A stretch of DNA of 64,000 nt from Roseiterribacter gracilis (GCA_018332375.1 BOPV01000001.1:1674001-1738000); one strand, 5' to 3'; numbered from the stretch's first letter, positions 37,213-47,131 are shown. The notes: generated by a model not told the origin, from the letters alone. Numbers and translations: made by a program.

Positions 37213-39389
37213 GGCTTCAAACACCGTTTGAGAAACTCGATCGCGCGCAACCGTTCGCCGGTTTTGAGATTGGGGTCGCTCAACATGTGCGTGCCCGGCA
37301 GCAAGGTCAGTTCGTGCGGCCGGTTGGCGGCCAGCAGCGCCTGCTGCAGCTTCAACGAATGCTGGAAATAGACATTGTCGTCGGTGACGCCGTGTTCGAT
37401 CAGCAGCGGCTTTTCCAGCTTGGCCGCATAGGTCAGCGCCGAGCCCTTGTCGTACGCAGCCTTGTCCTGCGGCAGCAGGCCCATATAGCGCTCGGTGTAG
37501 AACGTGTCGTAATCGCGCCAGTCGACCACCGGCGCACCGGCGACGGCGCAGGAAAACACGTCGGGCCGCTGCAACACCGCCATCACCGAGAAATAGCCGC
37601 CGAACGACCAGCCGATCGGTGCGACGCGCGTCATGTCCATTTCGGGATGTTTGCCGGCCAGAAACCGCAGTGCGAAAATCTGATCACGCAATGGCGCACC
37701 GATCATGTCGCCTTGATAGGCGCGCAGCCAATCGCGCGAACCGCCCGGCGTGCCGTGATTGTCGGCCAACGCAACGATGAAGCCTTGATCGGCCATCCAT
37801 TGTTGTTCGCGATAGAGCGACGGGCGCAACACCACTTGTTTGTGATGCGGACCACCATAGACCGACAAAATGATCGGGTAGCGTTTGGTCGGATCGAAAT
37901 CGCGCGGGTAGACCAGCGCGGCGTCATAGTCACCGGCTTTCTCGAAGGTGATTTCCGGCAGCTTCGGCGCTGTCTCGGTTCGTTCGGTCAGCGTGACGTT
38001 GCCGCCGCCTGCAAGCGCACGTGCATAGACGCTGCGCACGCCGCTCGCCGTTTCCTTGGCGTCGACGAACCAGCCGGCATTGACGCGCACCTGGTGCACG
38101 CCGGGCTCGCCGTCGATCGCAACCGGAAGCGCTCCATCCAACGTGCCGCGATAGAACAACGTCGCACGCAGGTCGCTGCCGCCGGTGAAGGTGAAGCTGC
38201 CGCCCGCGGCGTCGACCGAGGTCACACGCACGTCGCCGAAATTCGCCGGCGTCAGCGCGCGCAGAAACGAACCGTCGGCACCGCGCAGCTCGACGCGTTT
38301 CGACCCGTCGCGATCGCTGGCCCACAAGAACCGTCCGTCGGGCAGAAAGAACGGCAGCTCTTTCGATCCGTCGAGTTCGATCCAGGCATCGTCATGTTCG
38401 CTGAGCAACACCGACGACTTGCCGGTCTTGGCGTCGACGCTCAACAGCTGCGCGTCTTTCTGGTCGCGCGACATGACAGCAATCGCAACCTTGCCCGGTG
38501 CGATCCAGGTGACGCGCGTCAGATAGGGAAAACGTTTCGTGTCCCAATGCGCCCACACGACTTTGCCACCGACCACCGACACGATGCCTACCGCAACGTC
38601 GGCATTGGCGCCGCCCGGGCGCGGATAGCGTTGTTCGACCGGCGCGCGTTCGGGACGTAACGGGTCGCCAATCCAGCGACGTTCGACTTTCGATACGTCA
38701 GCGCGTTCGAACGCGATCTGCTTGCCGTCGGGCGACCACCAGAAGCCGCGGCTGCGATCCATCTCTTCTTGTGCGACGAATTCCGCCAGACCGTTGGTGA
38801 CGGTCGCGGTCGCGCCGCTGGTGAGCTTGCGCGGCTTCCCCTTGCCCACCACCGGCAGCACGAACAACTCGCCGCCTTTTACCGCCGCGATCTGCTTGCC
38901 GTCCGCGCTCAGACGCGGATCGATCCAGCCTTCGCCGGGCAAAGCGCGCACCGCACCGCTAGTGCGATCAACCGTGTACAGCCTGCCCGAGAAAGGCAGC
39001 ACGATGGTGCGTGCGTCGTCGCTCAGCAGAAAATCGGTCAGGCCCGAGAACGAGATGCGCTGGCGTTCGCGGCGCGACTTTTCCTGTTCGGACAGAACTT
39101 CGTTGGCGCCCGCAAGCAACGACTGGGCGCTGGCGATTTCGCGCTCGCCGCCGCCGACCTTTTGCTCATAGAGCGCCAGCTTGGCGTCGCGCGGACCGCC
39201 GCGCAGAAACAGGATCGCGTCGCCGGTCGGAACCGGCTTGACGACGCGGCCCAACGTCCAGCCGCGCGTCGCCGCAAGGTCGCGAAAGAACGCGGCAGGA
39301 TCCTCCGCCGCGCTTGCGGGAAGAGTCACCGCCAACGCGCCAAACAGCGCCGTGAAAAGACGAAGCTGGCGCATTGGCAGTGAATTCAT
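37209..39389 (-). CDS. S9-family dipeptidyl-peptidase (DPP IV-like), secreted
   Basis: 726 residues. Signal peptide after MNSLPMRQLRLFTALFGALA, an eight-bladed propeller (about 50-460; EMDRSRGFWWSPDGKQIAF) and a C-terminal alpha/beta-hydrolase with GWSFGGYFS (catalytic Ser), the acid in HGVTDDNVYF and a late His in LPGTHMLSD. Cleaves X-Pro or X-Ala dipeptides from peptides. Start ATG 39389, or ATG 39374 five codons later. It is 7 bases from the pepA stop, in the same operon as pepA, holC and the S10 peptidase, so peptide degradation is a theme. Confidence 0.92.
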   Translation of the reverse strand: MNSLPMRQLRLFTALFGALAVTLPASAAEDPAAFFRDLAATRGWTLGRVVKPVPTGDAILFLRGGPRDAKLALYEQKVGGGEREIASAQSLLAGANEVLSEQEKSRRERQRISFSGLTDFLLSDDARTIVLPFSGRLYTVDRTSGAVRALPGEGWIDPRLSADGKQIAAVKGGELFVLPVVGKGKPRKLTSGATATVTNGLAEFVAQEEMDRSRGFWWSPDGKQIAFERADVSKVERRWIGDPLRPERAPVEQRYPRPGGANADVAVGIVSVVGGKVVWAHWDTKRFPYLTRVTWIAPGKVAIAVMSRDQKDAQLLSVDAKTGKSSVLLSEHDDAWIELDGSKELPFFLPDGRFLWASDRDGSKRVELRGADGSFLRALTPANFGDVRVTSVDAAGGSFTFTGGSDLRATLFYRGTLDGALPVAIDGEPGVHQVRVNAGWFVDAKETASGVRSVYARALAGGGNVTLTERTETAPKLPEITFEKAGDYDAALVYPRDFDPTKRYPIILSVYGGPHHKQVVLRPSLYREQQWMADQGFIVALADNHGTPGGSRDWLRAYQGDMIGAPLRDQIFALRFLAGKHPEMDMTRVAPIGWSFGGYFSVMAVLQRPDVFSCAVAGAPVVDWRDYDTFYTERYMGLLPQDKAAYDKGSALTYAAKLEKPLLIEHGVTDDNVYFQHSLKLQQALLAANRPHELTLLPGTHMLSDPNLKTGERLRAIEFLKRCLKP

Positions 39390-39396
39390 CCGGTGC

Positions 39397-40887
39397 TCAG
39401 CGTTCGAATTTATTCGCGACCCAATCGTTGAGCAGGCGCACGCCGTAGGCCGTGGCGCCCTTTGGCGACAGCGGCTTGTCTTTCGGCAGGAACGTCGTGC
39501 CGGCGATGTCGAGATGCGCCCACGGCACGCCATTGACGAAGCGCGCCAGGAATTGGCCGCCGATCGACGAACCTGCATGGCGTTCGCCGGCAATGTTCTT
39601 CATGTCGGCAACGTCGCAATCGATCATCTTGTCGAACGCATCCGACAGCGGCAGACGCCACAACAACTCGCCGGTGCGCGTGCCCGCGGCCAGCAATTCG
39701 TCGGCGAGCTTGTCGTCGTTCGCCATCAAGCCCGCATATTCGGTGCCGAGCGCGATCAGCACCGCGCCGGTCAAGGTCGCGAGATCGATCATCATCGACG
39801 GCTTGAAACGGTTCTGCGTGTACCAAAGCGCGTCGGCCAGCACGAGGCGGCCTTCGGCGTCGGTATTGAGCACTTCGATCGTCTGGCCCGACATCGACGT
39901 CACCACGTCACCGGGACGCTGCGCATTGGCGTCGGGCATGTTTTCGACCAGGCCGATCACGCCGATCGCGTCGACCTTGGCCTTGCGGCCGGCCAGCGCC
40001 GCCATCAGGCCGGTCACCACGCCGGCGCCGCCCATATCCCACTTCATGTCCCACATGCCGGCGCCCGGCTTCAGCGAGATGCCGCCCGAGTCGAACGTCA
40101 CGCCTTTGCCGATGAAGGCGACTGGCTTGTTCTTTTTGGTGCGCGCGGTTCCGCCAGCGCCGTTCCATTGCATCACGACAAGCTGCGGTTCCTGCACCGA
40201 GCCTTGTGCAACGCCGAGCAGCGCGCCCATGCCCAGCTTCTTCATTTCCTTTTCGCCGAGGATCTCGACCTTCACGCCGAGCGGCGTGAGCGCAGCTTTG
40301 GCGCGCGCGGCGAAGCTCTTCGGATAGAGAACGTTCGGCGGCTCGGTCACCAGATCGCGAGTCAGGAAAATACCGTCGGCAACAGCGGCGTGCGCGGCGT
40401 ATGACTTTTTCGCGACGGCCGATTTGGCGACCGCGATTTCAATCGCCTGCGGCGACGGGCGATCGTCTTTCTTCTTCGCCGACTTGTACTTTTCGAACTT
40501 GTACGAACGCAGCTTGAAGCCGAACGCGAACGATGCGGCGGCTTCGGGCGACGGGAATGGCAGCGCGATCGTCGCCTTGGTGACATGGGCCGACGCGAGC
40601 GTCGCGTAGGTCTTGCCCCCCAGATTGGTCCAAGCGCCGTTGTCGATGTCTTTGCCGCCCAGTCCGATCAGCACGACGCGATCGAGCTTCAGCCCACCGG
40701 TCGGTGCGGTGAGAGTCAGCGTCTCGTCTTTTTTGCCTTTGAAGCCCGCGACCAGAATGGCGCGGCCAAGCGCGCCACCGGCTGCGCGATCGAGCGCTGC
40801 GGCCTGTCCCGACGGGACTGCATCAGCAAGGCCCAGCACGACCGTACCGGAAATGGGCAGGGTCGGTTCGACAAACGAGATCTTCAT
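39397..40887 (-). CDS. pepA: Leucyl aminopeptidase PepA (family M17)
   Basis: 496 residues, full length for PepA. Two-metal aminopeptidase; metal and active-site motifs are GKGVTFDSGGISLKPG, KWDMGGAG and NTDAEGRLVLADAL. It cuts N-terminal residues from cytosolic peptides. ATG 40887 (MKISFVEPTLPISG) matches the family start; the open frame upstream overlaps the divergent lptF promoter region. It is first in an eight-gene minus-strand run. PepA in some bacteria also binds DNA; nothing here tests that. Confidence 0.95.
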   Translation of the reverse strand: MKISFVEPTLPISGTVVLGLADAVPSGQAAALDRAAGGALGRAILVAGFKGKKDETLTLTAPTGGLKLDRVVLIGLGGKDIDNGAWTNLGGKTYATLASAHVTKATIALPFPSPEAAASFAFGFKLRSYKFEKYKSAKKKDDRPSPQAIEIAVAKSAVAKKSYAAHAAVADGIFLTRDLVTEPPNVLYPKSFAARAKAALTPLGVKVEILGEKEMKKLGMGALLGVAQGSVQEPQLVVMQWNGAGGTARTKKNKPVAFIGKGVTFDSGGISLKPGAGMWDMKWDMGGAGVVTGLMAALAGRKAKVDAIGVIGLVENMPDANAQRPGDVVTSMSGQTIEVLNTDAEGRLVLADALWYTQNRFKPSMMIDLATLTGAVLIALGTEYAGLMANDDKLADELLAAGTRTGELLWRLPLSDAFDKMIDCDVADMKNIAGERHAGSSIGGQFLARFVNGVPWAHLDIAGTTFLPKDKPLSPKGATAYGVRLLNDWVANKFER

Positions 40888-41051
40888 GCCAGTCCCTACA
40901 TGGAAAAGCGGTTTGCAGCCGAAAAAGCGGGCTCGCGACATCTGCCAGCGCAATCGCTGTGGCGCACGGTCCCACCTGGTTGTCCGCCCAAGAACGATGC
41001 CGTAGCTTCGCCTGTCAAGGCAGTGACGACTGCCAAAACCCTGCATCCCAG

Positions 41052-42299
41052 ATGACCACCGCCGCCCTCAACGCCGACAGCTCCGGATCGAATTTGTCCG
41101 GCTCGAATACGGGTGCGCCGCAACCGCCGTCCGTGCAGGTGCGGCGTGCCGATCCGTTCGGTCTGATCGCACGCTATTTGTTTCGCAATCTTGCGCTGTC
41201 GACGTTGCTGCTGACCGCCGGCCTGTCCTTCGCCATCTGGCTGACCCAGTCGCTGAAATTCCTCGAGCTCGCGGTCAACGGCGCCACCGGCTTGCGCCTG
41301 TTCCTGACCATCGTGATCTTGACCCTGCCCAGCTCGATCGCGGTGATCCTGCCCATCGCGCTGCTGCTGGTGGTGTTGTTCATCTACAACAAGCTGACGA
41401 TGGAATCGGAACTGATCGTGCTGCGCGCAGCCGGTCTGTCGCACTGGTCGCTGGCACGGCCCGCCGCAGTGCTGGGCGTCATCGTCGCGATCTCGGTGTT
41501 CATTCTGAACGCATGGGTCGCGCCTAACGCCAACCGCACGGTCAAAAACATTCTCGAAGCGGTGCGTTCGGGTTATGGCGCGGTGTTGTTGCGCGACGGC
41601 GTGTTCAACACCTTGTCGGAACGCCTCACCGTCTATGTCGGCAAGCGCCAGGCCAATGGCGAGTTGCTGAATCTGGTGATCCACCAGGAACCGGCTGACG
41701 CGCGCGCCATGACGTTCTTCTGCAAGCGCGGCGTGCTGGTCGACGATCCGCGACCGCGCATGCTGGTTTATGAATGCACGCGCAGCGACATCGACGCCGT
41801 CTCGGGCCGCGTCAACACGCTGACCTTCGATCGCTATGCGGTCGATATCGATCTGGTGCAGGAACAGACGACCGAACGTTTCCGTGAAGCATCGGAACGA
41901 ACGCTGTTCGAATTGTTCGACGTCGGAAACGACGAAGACGTGCGACTGGAACCGCGCATCAAACGCCTGTTTCTGGCCGAAGCGCATGCGCGCCTGTCGA
42001 GCCCGTTTTACGCCCTCGCCTTCTGCGGCATCGCCGTCGCTGCGATGTTGTCGGGTGCCTATGACCGCCGCGGTCAGTTGCGGCGCATTCTGTTCGCCAG
42101 CCTGATTGCGCTAGCGGTGCAAGCCTGCGCCATGAGCCTGTCGAATCTGGCGCGCATCAGCGTGCTTGCGGTGCCGCTTCTCTATCTCTGCGCCGCGTTG
42201 CCGGTGGTTGCCGGCGTGATGCTGTTGCATCGGGGCAATGGCGGCCGGCTGGGTCCATTCGAGCGGTTCTTTCCGCGCAAAAAGGCGACGCCGGAATGA
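41052..42299 (+). CDS. lptF: LPS export permease LptF
   Basis: 415 residues. YjgP/YjgQ permease with six transmembrane helices and a large periplasmic beta-jellyroll between helices 3 and 4; with LptB2 and LptG it drives lipopolysaccharide export. The core runs from FGLIARYLFRNLALST; an N-terminal tail of about 35 polar residues (MTTAALNADSSGSN) is longer than usual. Start ATG 41052. ATGA overlap with lptG. Confidence 0.93.
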   Translation: MTTAALNADSSGSNLSGSNTGAPQPPSVQVRRADPFGLIARYLFRNLALSTLLLTAGLSFAIWLTQSLKFLELAVNGATGLRLFLTIVILTLPSSIAVILPIALLLVVLFIYNKLTMESELIVLRAAGLSHWSLARPAAVLGVIVAISVFILNAWVAPNANRTVKNILEAVRSGYGAVLLRDGVFNTLSERLTVYVGKRQANGELLNLVIHQEPADARAMTFFCKRGVLVDDPRPRMLVYECTRSDIDAVSGRVNTLTFDRYAVDIDLVQEQTTERFREASERTLFELFDVGNDEDVRLEPRIKRLFLAEAHARLSSPFYALAFCGIAVAAMLSGAYDRRGQLRRILFASLIALAVQACAMSLSNLARISVLAVPLLYLCAALPVVAGVMLLHRGNGGRLGPFERFFPRKKATPE

Positions 42300-43399
42300 A
42301 TCTGTCTCCCACCGTCGCACGCTATGTCAGCCGCCAGTTCATCCTGCATTTCGCAGCGATGATCACAGTGCTGCTGACCATCGTCTATCTGGTCGATTCG
42401 CTCGAACTGCTGCGCCGCGCATCCAAGCGCCCGGACATCACGGTTGGATCGATTTTCCAGATGTCGATCCTGAAATTACCGCTGACGGGACAAGAACTGT
42501 TCCCGTTCGCGGTGTTGTTCGCGGCGATGTACACGTTCTGGCGTCTGACCCGCACGAGCGAGCTGGTGGTGCTGCGTTCGGTCGGCGTGTCGGCGTGGCA
42601 GTTTTTGATGCCGGCGCTGCTCGGCGCGTTTGCGATCGGCTTGGTCAAAGTCGCGCTGATCAACCCCGCCGGTTCGGTGTTGATCCAGCAATATGAGCGG
42701 CTCGACAACCAGTTCCTGCGCGGCAAGACCAGCGCGGTGAATTTGTCGGCGCAGGGTCTGTGGTTGCGCCAGGTCGAAGACGATCGCCCCACCATCATCC
42801 ATGCGCGGTCGGTGCAGGGCGATTGGGAGCTGAAAGACGTCATCGTCTTTTTCTTCGACAAGGACCGCCGCTTCACCGGGCGACTCGACGGCCCGGCGGC
42901 CAAGCTCGATCACGGCAAATGGATTGTGCGCGAAGGCACGCTGTCGCGGCTTGCGATCGACGGCACCTCGGCGCAGAGCCGCGTGCACGACTATGCGATC
43001 CCGACCGACCTCACGCGCGACGAGATCGAGGACAGTTTCTCGTCCCCCGACTCGCTGTCCTTCTGGTCGATGCCGCGATTCATCCAGACGATGGAATCGA
43101 CCGGCTTCTCAGCCACGCGCCTGAAACTCCACTACCAAAGCCTGCTGGCCCAGCCGCTGCTGTTCGCCGGGCTGGTCCTGGTCGCCGCGGCCGCATCGCT
43201 GGGGCCGCTGCGGCGCCACGGCGCACTTAAGATGATGGGCGTGGGCGTATTGGCCGCCTTTGCGTTGTTCTTCCTCAACAACGTGATCCGCGCGCTGGGC
43301 CTCAGCGAGACGATCCCGGTGCCTCTGGCGGCCTGGGCCCCGGCCCTGATTGCGACGATCGGGGGATTCGCCACCCTTCTGTATCTGGAAGATGGCTGA
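42296..43399 (+). CDS. lptG: LPS export permease LptG
   Basis: 367 residues, six transmembrane helices and a periplasmic jellyroll, same family as LptF. Typical features are ARYVSRQFILHFAAMITVLL at the start and FWSMPRFIQTMESTGFSATR before helix 4. ATG 42296 overlaps the lptF stop. surA follows 92 bases later, which keeps outer-membrane assembly genes together. Confidence 0.94.
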   Translation: MNLSPTVARYVSRQFILHFAAMITVLLTIVYLVDSLELLRRASKRPDITVGSIFQMSILKLPLTGQELFPFAVLFAAMYTFWRLTRTSELVVLRSVGVSAWQFLMPALLGAFAIGLVKVALINPAGSVLIQQYERLDNQFLRGKTSAVNLSAQGLWLRQVEDDRPTIIHARSVQGDWELKDVIVFFFDKDRRFTGRLDGPAAKLDHGKWIVREGTLSRLAIDGTSAQSRVHDYAIPTDLTRDEIEDSFSSPDSLSFWSMPRFIQTMESTGFSATRLKLHYQSLLAQPLLFAGLVLVAAAASLGPLRRHGALKMMGVGVLAAFALFFLNNVIRALGLSETIPVPLAAWAPALIATIGGFATLLYLEDG

Positions 43400-43491
43400 T
43401 TTCCCGCAGGGGCTGCGGGCAACTGCCGGAAATTCCGAGAGAATTCCGCCCTAAAACCGCTCTGAACTTGCCCTCCTATCGCGGCTCTGCC

Positions 43492-44931
43492 ATGAGAACC
43501 GCGGCCATGACTTCCCGGAATTTCCTTGCCGCTGCCTTCGGGTTCGCGCTGATCGCCGCGCCGCTTTTCGGCGCCCTGTCTCAAGACGCTTGGGCTGCTA
43601 CTCCCCGCGAGCGTGAGCGCCTGCGCGTCCAGGCCTCGAACGCGAGTGGCGACGACGATGTCGGCACCTTTACGCTGGGCGGCAAAATCGCCGCCGTGGT
43701 GAATGAGGACGCGATTTCGGTCGAAGATCTCGACGCCCGTCTCAAGCTGGCGCTGATCTCGTCGCAGCTGCCCGACAATCCGGAAGTCAAAGCGCGCCTG
43801 AAGCCGCAGGTGCTGCGCAACCTGATTGAAGAACAGCTCGAAGTGCAGGAGGCCAAGCGCCTCAACATTCGCGTCGAACGCAGCGAAGTCGATCAAGCGA
43901 TCGAAAACGTCGCCAAAGCGAACGGCATGACCCGCGAGCAGTTCGAAGGCCGGTTCAAACAGTCGGGCATTCCGCTCGGCACGCTGCGCAACCAGGCGCT
44001 GGCGCAGATCGCCTGGGCCAAGGTGATCCAGAAGCAGATCCGTCCGCGCGTCGACATCAACCAGGAAGAAGTCGACGACACGTACGAGAAGCTGCGCCAG
44101 AACGCGGGCAAGCCGCAGTATCTGATGGCCGAGATCTATCTCGCCGTCGACAACCCGAGCCAAGAAGCGTCGGTGCAATCGACCGCCACGCGTCTGGTCG
44201 ACGAAATCAAGCGCGGTGCGAATTTCGGTGCCGTCGCGCGCCAGTTCTCGCAATCGGCCGACGCTGCCAACGGCGGCGATCTGGGTTGGGTGCAGGAAGG
44301 CCAGCTGGGCGAAGAGATCGACAAGACGATCCGCGAAATGCGCCCGGGCATTCTGTCGGCGCCCGTTCGTGCGCCCGACGGCTATCACATTCTCTACATG
44401 CGCGACCGCGGTACCGTGTTGGGTGCGAATGAAGGCGGCCCGCGCGAACAGCAAGGCCCGTCGCCGAACGACCGGTTGGTGTTGAAGCAGATCCTGCTGC
44501 CGCCGCCGCAGAGCCAGGCCGAAGCCGACAAGCTGATCCCGCAGATCAAGCACCTGATCGAAACCGTGCAAGGCTGCGCCGCGATCGACGAGCGTGCCAA
44601 GACCGACAAGTTGTCGGGCACGCTGGGCAACAACATCCGCCTGCGCGATCTGCCGCCGCAAGTGCAGCAGGCCGTCGCGAGCGTACCGGAAGGCCGTTTG
44701 TCGACGCCGTTGCAGACACCGGCTGGCATCGCGTTGCTGATGGTGTGCAAGCGCATCTCGGGTACGCCGGAGAACGTGCAGCAGACCGTCGTGCAGACCG
44801 CGCCGAAGACGCCGCAGATGCCGTCGAAAGATCAGGTGCTGAACCAGATCGGTCTGCAGCGTCTGGAACTGCAGGCACGCCGCTACCTGCGCGACCTGCG
44901 CGCCCAGGCCTTCGTCGACGTTCGAGTCTAA
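43492..44931 (+). CDS. surA: Periplasmic chaperone/peptidyl-prolyl isomerase SurA
   Basis: 479 residues from ATG 43492 (alternatives TTG 43468 and ATG 43507). Signal peptide to about residue 36 (SQDAWA), SurA_N chaperone domain (about 65-190; IAAVVNEDAISVEDLDARLK), a parvulin PpiC domain (about 210-320; SADAANGGDLGWVQEGQLG) and a second, less conserved isomerase-like region. It escorts outer-membrane proteins through the periplasm. Followed by pdxA after 9 bases. Confidence 0.92.
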   Translation: MRTAAMTSRNFLAAAFGFALIAAPLFGALSQDAWAATPRERERLRVQASNASGDDDVGTFTLGGKIAAVVNEDAISVEDLDARLKLALISSQLPDNPEVKARLKPQVLRNLIEEQLEVQEAKRLNIRVERSEVDQAIENVAKANGMTREQFEGRFKQSGIPLGTLRNQALAQIAWAKVIQKQIRPRVDINQEEVDDTYEKLRQNAGKPQYLMAEIYLAVDNPSQEASVQSTATRLVDEIKRGANFGAVARQFSQSADAANGGDLGWVQEGQLGEEIDKTIREMRPGILSAPVRAPDGYHILYMRDRGTVLGANEGGPREQQGPSPNDRLVLKQILLPPPQSQAEADKLIPQIKHLIETVQGCAAIDERAKTDKLSGTLGNNIRLRDLPPQVQQAVASVPEGRLSTPLQTPAGIALLMVCKRISGTPENVQQTVVQTAPKTPQMPSKDQVLNQIGLQRLELQARRYLRDLRAQAFVDVRV

Positions 44932-44940
44932 ATCACCGCC

Positions 44941-45909
44941 ATGACCAAGCCGCTCGCGCTCACGATGGGCGAGCCGGCCGGTGTCGGCGGCGAAATCGCG
45001 ATCAAGGCTTGGGCTTCGAAAGAAGCACCGCCCTTCCTGCTGATTGACGTGCCCGATCGCATTCGTGCGATGGGCGCACCGGTCGAAGCCATTGCTTCGC
45101 CGGCCGACGCGATCGCCGTGTTCGATCGCGCACTGCCGGTCTTGCCGCTGCAGGCGCTGGTGCAGGCGACGCCGGGCAAACCCGATCCCGCCAACGGACT
45201 TGCGGTCATCGCGTCGATCGAACGTGCGGTGCGGCTGTGCCTGTCCGGCGACGTCGCTGCAGTCGTCACCAACCCGATCCAGAAATCCGTGCTCTACGCC
45301 GCCGGATTCAAACATCCGGGCCACACCGAATTCCTCGCCGAACTGGCCGGCGGCGCGCGCGTCGAAATGATGCTGGCCGTCCCCGAGCTGCGCGTCGTGC
45401 CGGTGACAATTCACCTGTCGCTCAAAGATGCGATCGCGCAATTGTCGACCGATCGCATTGTCGAAGCGGCGCGCACCACCGCAGCATCGCTCAGCCAAGA
45501 TTTCGGTATCGCCAAGCCGCGCCTTGCGATCGCAGGTCTCAACCCGCACGCGGGTGAAGGCGGCGCGATGGGACGCGAAGAGATCGAAATGGTGCAGCCC
45601 GCCATCGACATGTTGCGCAGCGACGGCATCGACGTCACCGGCCCGTTGCCGCCCGACACGATGTTCGCCAGCCACACGCGCACGCGCTACGACGCCGCGA
45701 TCTGCCTCTATCACGACCAGGCGCTGATTCCGATCAAGACGCTCGACTTCGCGCGCGGCGTGAACGTGACGTTGGGCCTGCCCTTCGTACGGACCTCGCC
45801 CGATCACGGCACTGCGCTCGACATTGCGGGCAAGGGCGTCGCCGACGCGACCAGCCTGATCGAAGCATTGAAGCTGGCGCGCGTGATGGCGGATCACCGC
45901 ACCCGATGA
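44941..45909 (+). CDS. pdxA: 4-hydroxythreonine-4-phosphate dehydrogenase PdxA
   Basis: 322 residues. Acts in pyridoxal phosphate synthesis (DXP-dependent route), oxidising 4-phosphohydroxy-threonine. Family motifs are LTMGEPAGVGGEIAIKAW at the start, VTIHLSLKDAI, GLNPHAGEGGAMGREE and YHDQALIPIK, which contain the metal-binding histidines. Start ATG 44941; ATGA overlap with rsmA. Confidence 0.96.
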   Translation: MTKPLALTMGEPAGVGGEIAIKAWASKEAPPFLLIDVPDRIRAMGAPVEAIASPADAIAVFDRALPVLPLQALVQATPGKPDPANGLAVIASIERAVRLCLSGDVAAVVTNPIQKSVLYAAGFKHPGHTEFLAELAGGARVEMMLAVPELRVVPVTIHLSLKDAIAQLSTDRIVEAARTTAASLSQDFGIAKPRLAIAGLNPHAGEGGAMGREEIEMVQPAIDMLRSDGIDVTGPLPPDTMFASHTRTRYDAAICLYHDQALIPIKTLDFARGVNVTLGLPFVRTSPDHGTALDIAGKGVADATSLIEALKLARVMADHRTR

Positions 45910-46727
45910 GCCTCGCCAATCTGCCGCCGTTGCGCGACGTCATTCGCGCGCACGGGCTCGATGCCAAAAAGACTCTCGGGCAGCATTTCCTGCTCGACCT
46001 CAACATCACCGCCAAAATTGCGCGCGGCGCGGGCGAGATGGACGGCGTCACCGCGATCGAGATCGGTCCCGGCCCCGGTGGCCTGACGCGCGCGCTGCTC
46101 GACACGCCGGCCAAGCGCGTGGTTGCGATTGAGCGCGACGATCGCGCCGTCGCCGCGCTGCAAGGCTTGGTCGAAGCCAGCGACGGACGGCTGACGGTGA
46201 TCGGCGCCGACGCGCTTGCGACCGACGTCGTTGCAATCGCCGACGCACCGCGCGCCATTGTTGCCAACCTGCCCTACAATGTCGCGACGCCGTTGTTGCT
46301 GGGCTGGCTCGAACGCGCCGACGAGTTCGAACATCTGACCCTGATGTTCCAGAAAGAAGTCGCCGACCGTCTGGTCGCGGTGCCGCGCACCAAAGCCTAT
46401 GGGCGCCTGTCGGTGATGACGCAGTGGCGCATGACGGCGAAAATTCTGTTCGACCTGCCTGCCAGCGCCTTCACGCCGCCGCCCAAAGTCGTGTCGAGCG
46501 TGGTGCGGCTGGTGCCAAAACCGCTCGACGAAATTCCGTTCAACGTGATGGAGCGCATTGTCGCCGCTGCTTTCGGCCAGCGCCGCAAGATGCTGCGCCA
46601 GTCGCTGAAAAGCGTGACCCCGAACGTTGAAGCGTGGCTGGGCCGCGCCGACATTCTGCCGACGTCGCGCGCCGAGGAATTGGACACGGACGCCTTCGTG
46701 CGTCTCGCACGCGCCCTGAAGACATGA
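45906..46727 (+). CDS. rsmA: 16S rRNA dimethyladenosine transferase RsmA (KsgA)
   Basis: 273 residues. SAM-dependent enzyme dimethylating two adjacent adenines near the 3' end of 16S rRNA. Motifs: KKTLGQHFLLDLNI, EIGPGPGGLTRALL (SAM site) and NLPYNVATPLL (catalytic NLPY). It follows pdxA with 4-base overlap in the standard surA-pdxA-rsmA order and overlaps the next gene by 4 bases. Confidence 0.96.
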   Translation: MSLANLPPLRDVIRAHGLDAKKTLGQHFLLDLNITAKIARGAGEMDGVTAIEIGPGPGGLTRALLDTPAKRVVAIERDDRAVAALQGLVEASDGRLTVIGADALATDVVAIADAPRAIVANLPYNVATPLLLGWLERADEFEHLTLMFQKEVADRLVAVPRTKAYGRLSVMTQWRMTAKILFDLPASAFTPPPKVVSSVVRLVPKPLDEIPFNVMERIVAAAFGQRRKMLRQSLKSVTPNVEAWLGRADILPTSRAEELDTDAFVRLARALKT

Positions 46728-47092
46728 TGCGCACGATCTCGATCGCACTCGCCATCTCGCTGCTGGCCGCCGCCGCCGTCGCACATGACACCAAGCATGG
46801 AAGCTTGCATCTCGTGCATCCGCACGCCGCCCCGGTCGAAGAAGGCGGCACGTGCGAGCTGACTTTGACGATCTCGAATAGCGGCGGCGCCGATCAGTTG
46901 CTGGCAATCGAAACCGAGATTGCGCGCGTCGAACTGGCGCCGACCAAGATCCCGGCCAAGGCAAAGAACCTGGTCGTGCACGCCAAGCTGCTGGGCGCCC
47001 GCCGGACCTACAATGACAGCGAAATGGTGCCCGCCACCTTCGTGTTCGCGAAGGCAGGACGCATCGCCGAAGAGATTATGATCGACCGGTAA
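46724..47092 (+). CDS. PCuAC/DUF461-like periplasmic protein lacking copper ligands
   Basis: 122 residues. Signal peptide MMRTISIALAISLLAAAAVA, then a small beta-barrel domain. The parts CELTLTISNSGGADQLL, VVHAKLLGARRTYNDSEM and FVFAKAGRIAEEIM line up by eye with PCuAC copper chaperones. The loop with the H-M-x10-M motif is missing and only one His of the H-x-M pair remains, so copper transfer is doubtful. ATG 46724 overlaps rsmA (ATGA). A hairpin and a terminator follow. Confidence 0.6.
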   Translation: MMRTISIALAISLLAAAAVAHDTKHGSLHLVHPHAAPVEEGGTCELTLTISNSGGADQLLAIETEIARVELAPTKIPAKAKNLVVHAKLLGARRTYNDSEMVPATFVFAKAGRIAEEIMIDR

Positions 47093-47131
47093 CGGTCCCG
47101 ACAAAATTTACCCGCACCGTGAATAGCGGAC

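Noticed and set aside
43132..45897. Open frame of about 920 codons on the minus strand
   Set aside because: Antisense to lptG, surA and pdxA, which all have family motifs; the antisense product is Arg/His/Gln rich and has no recognisable domain.
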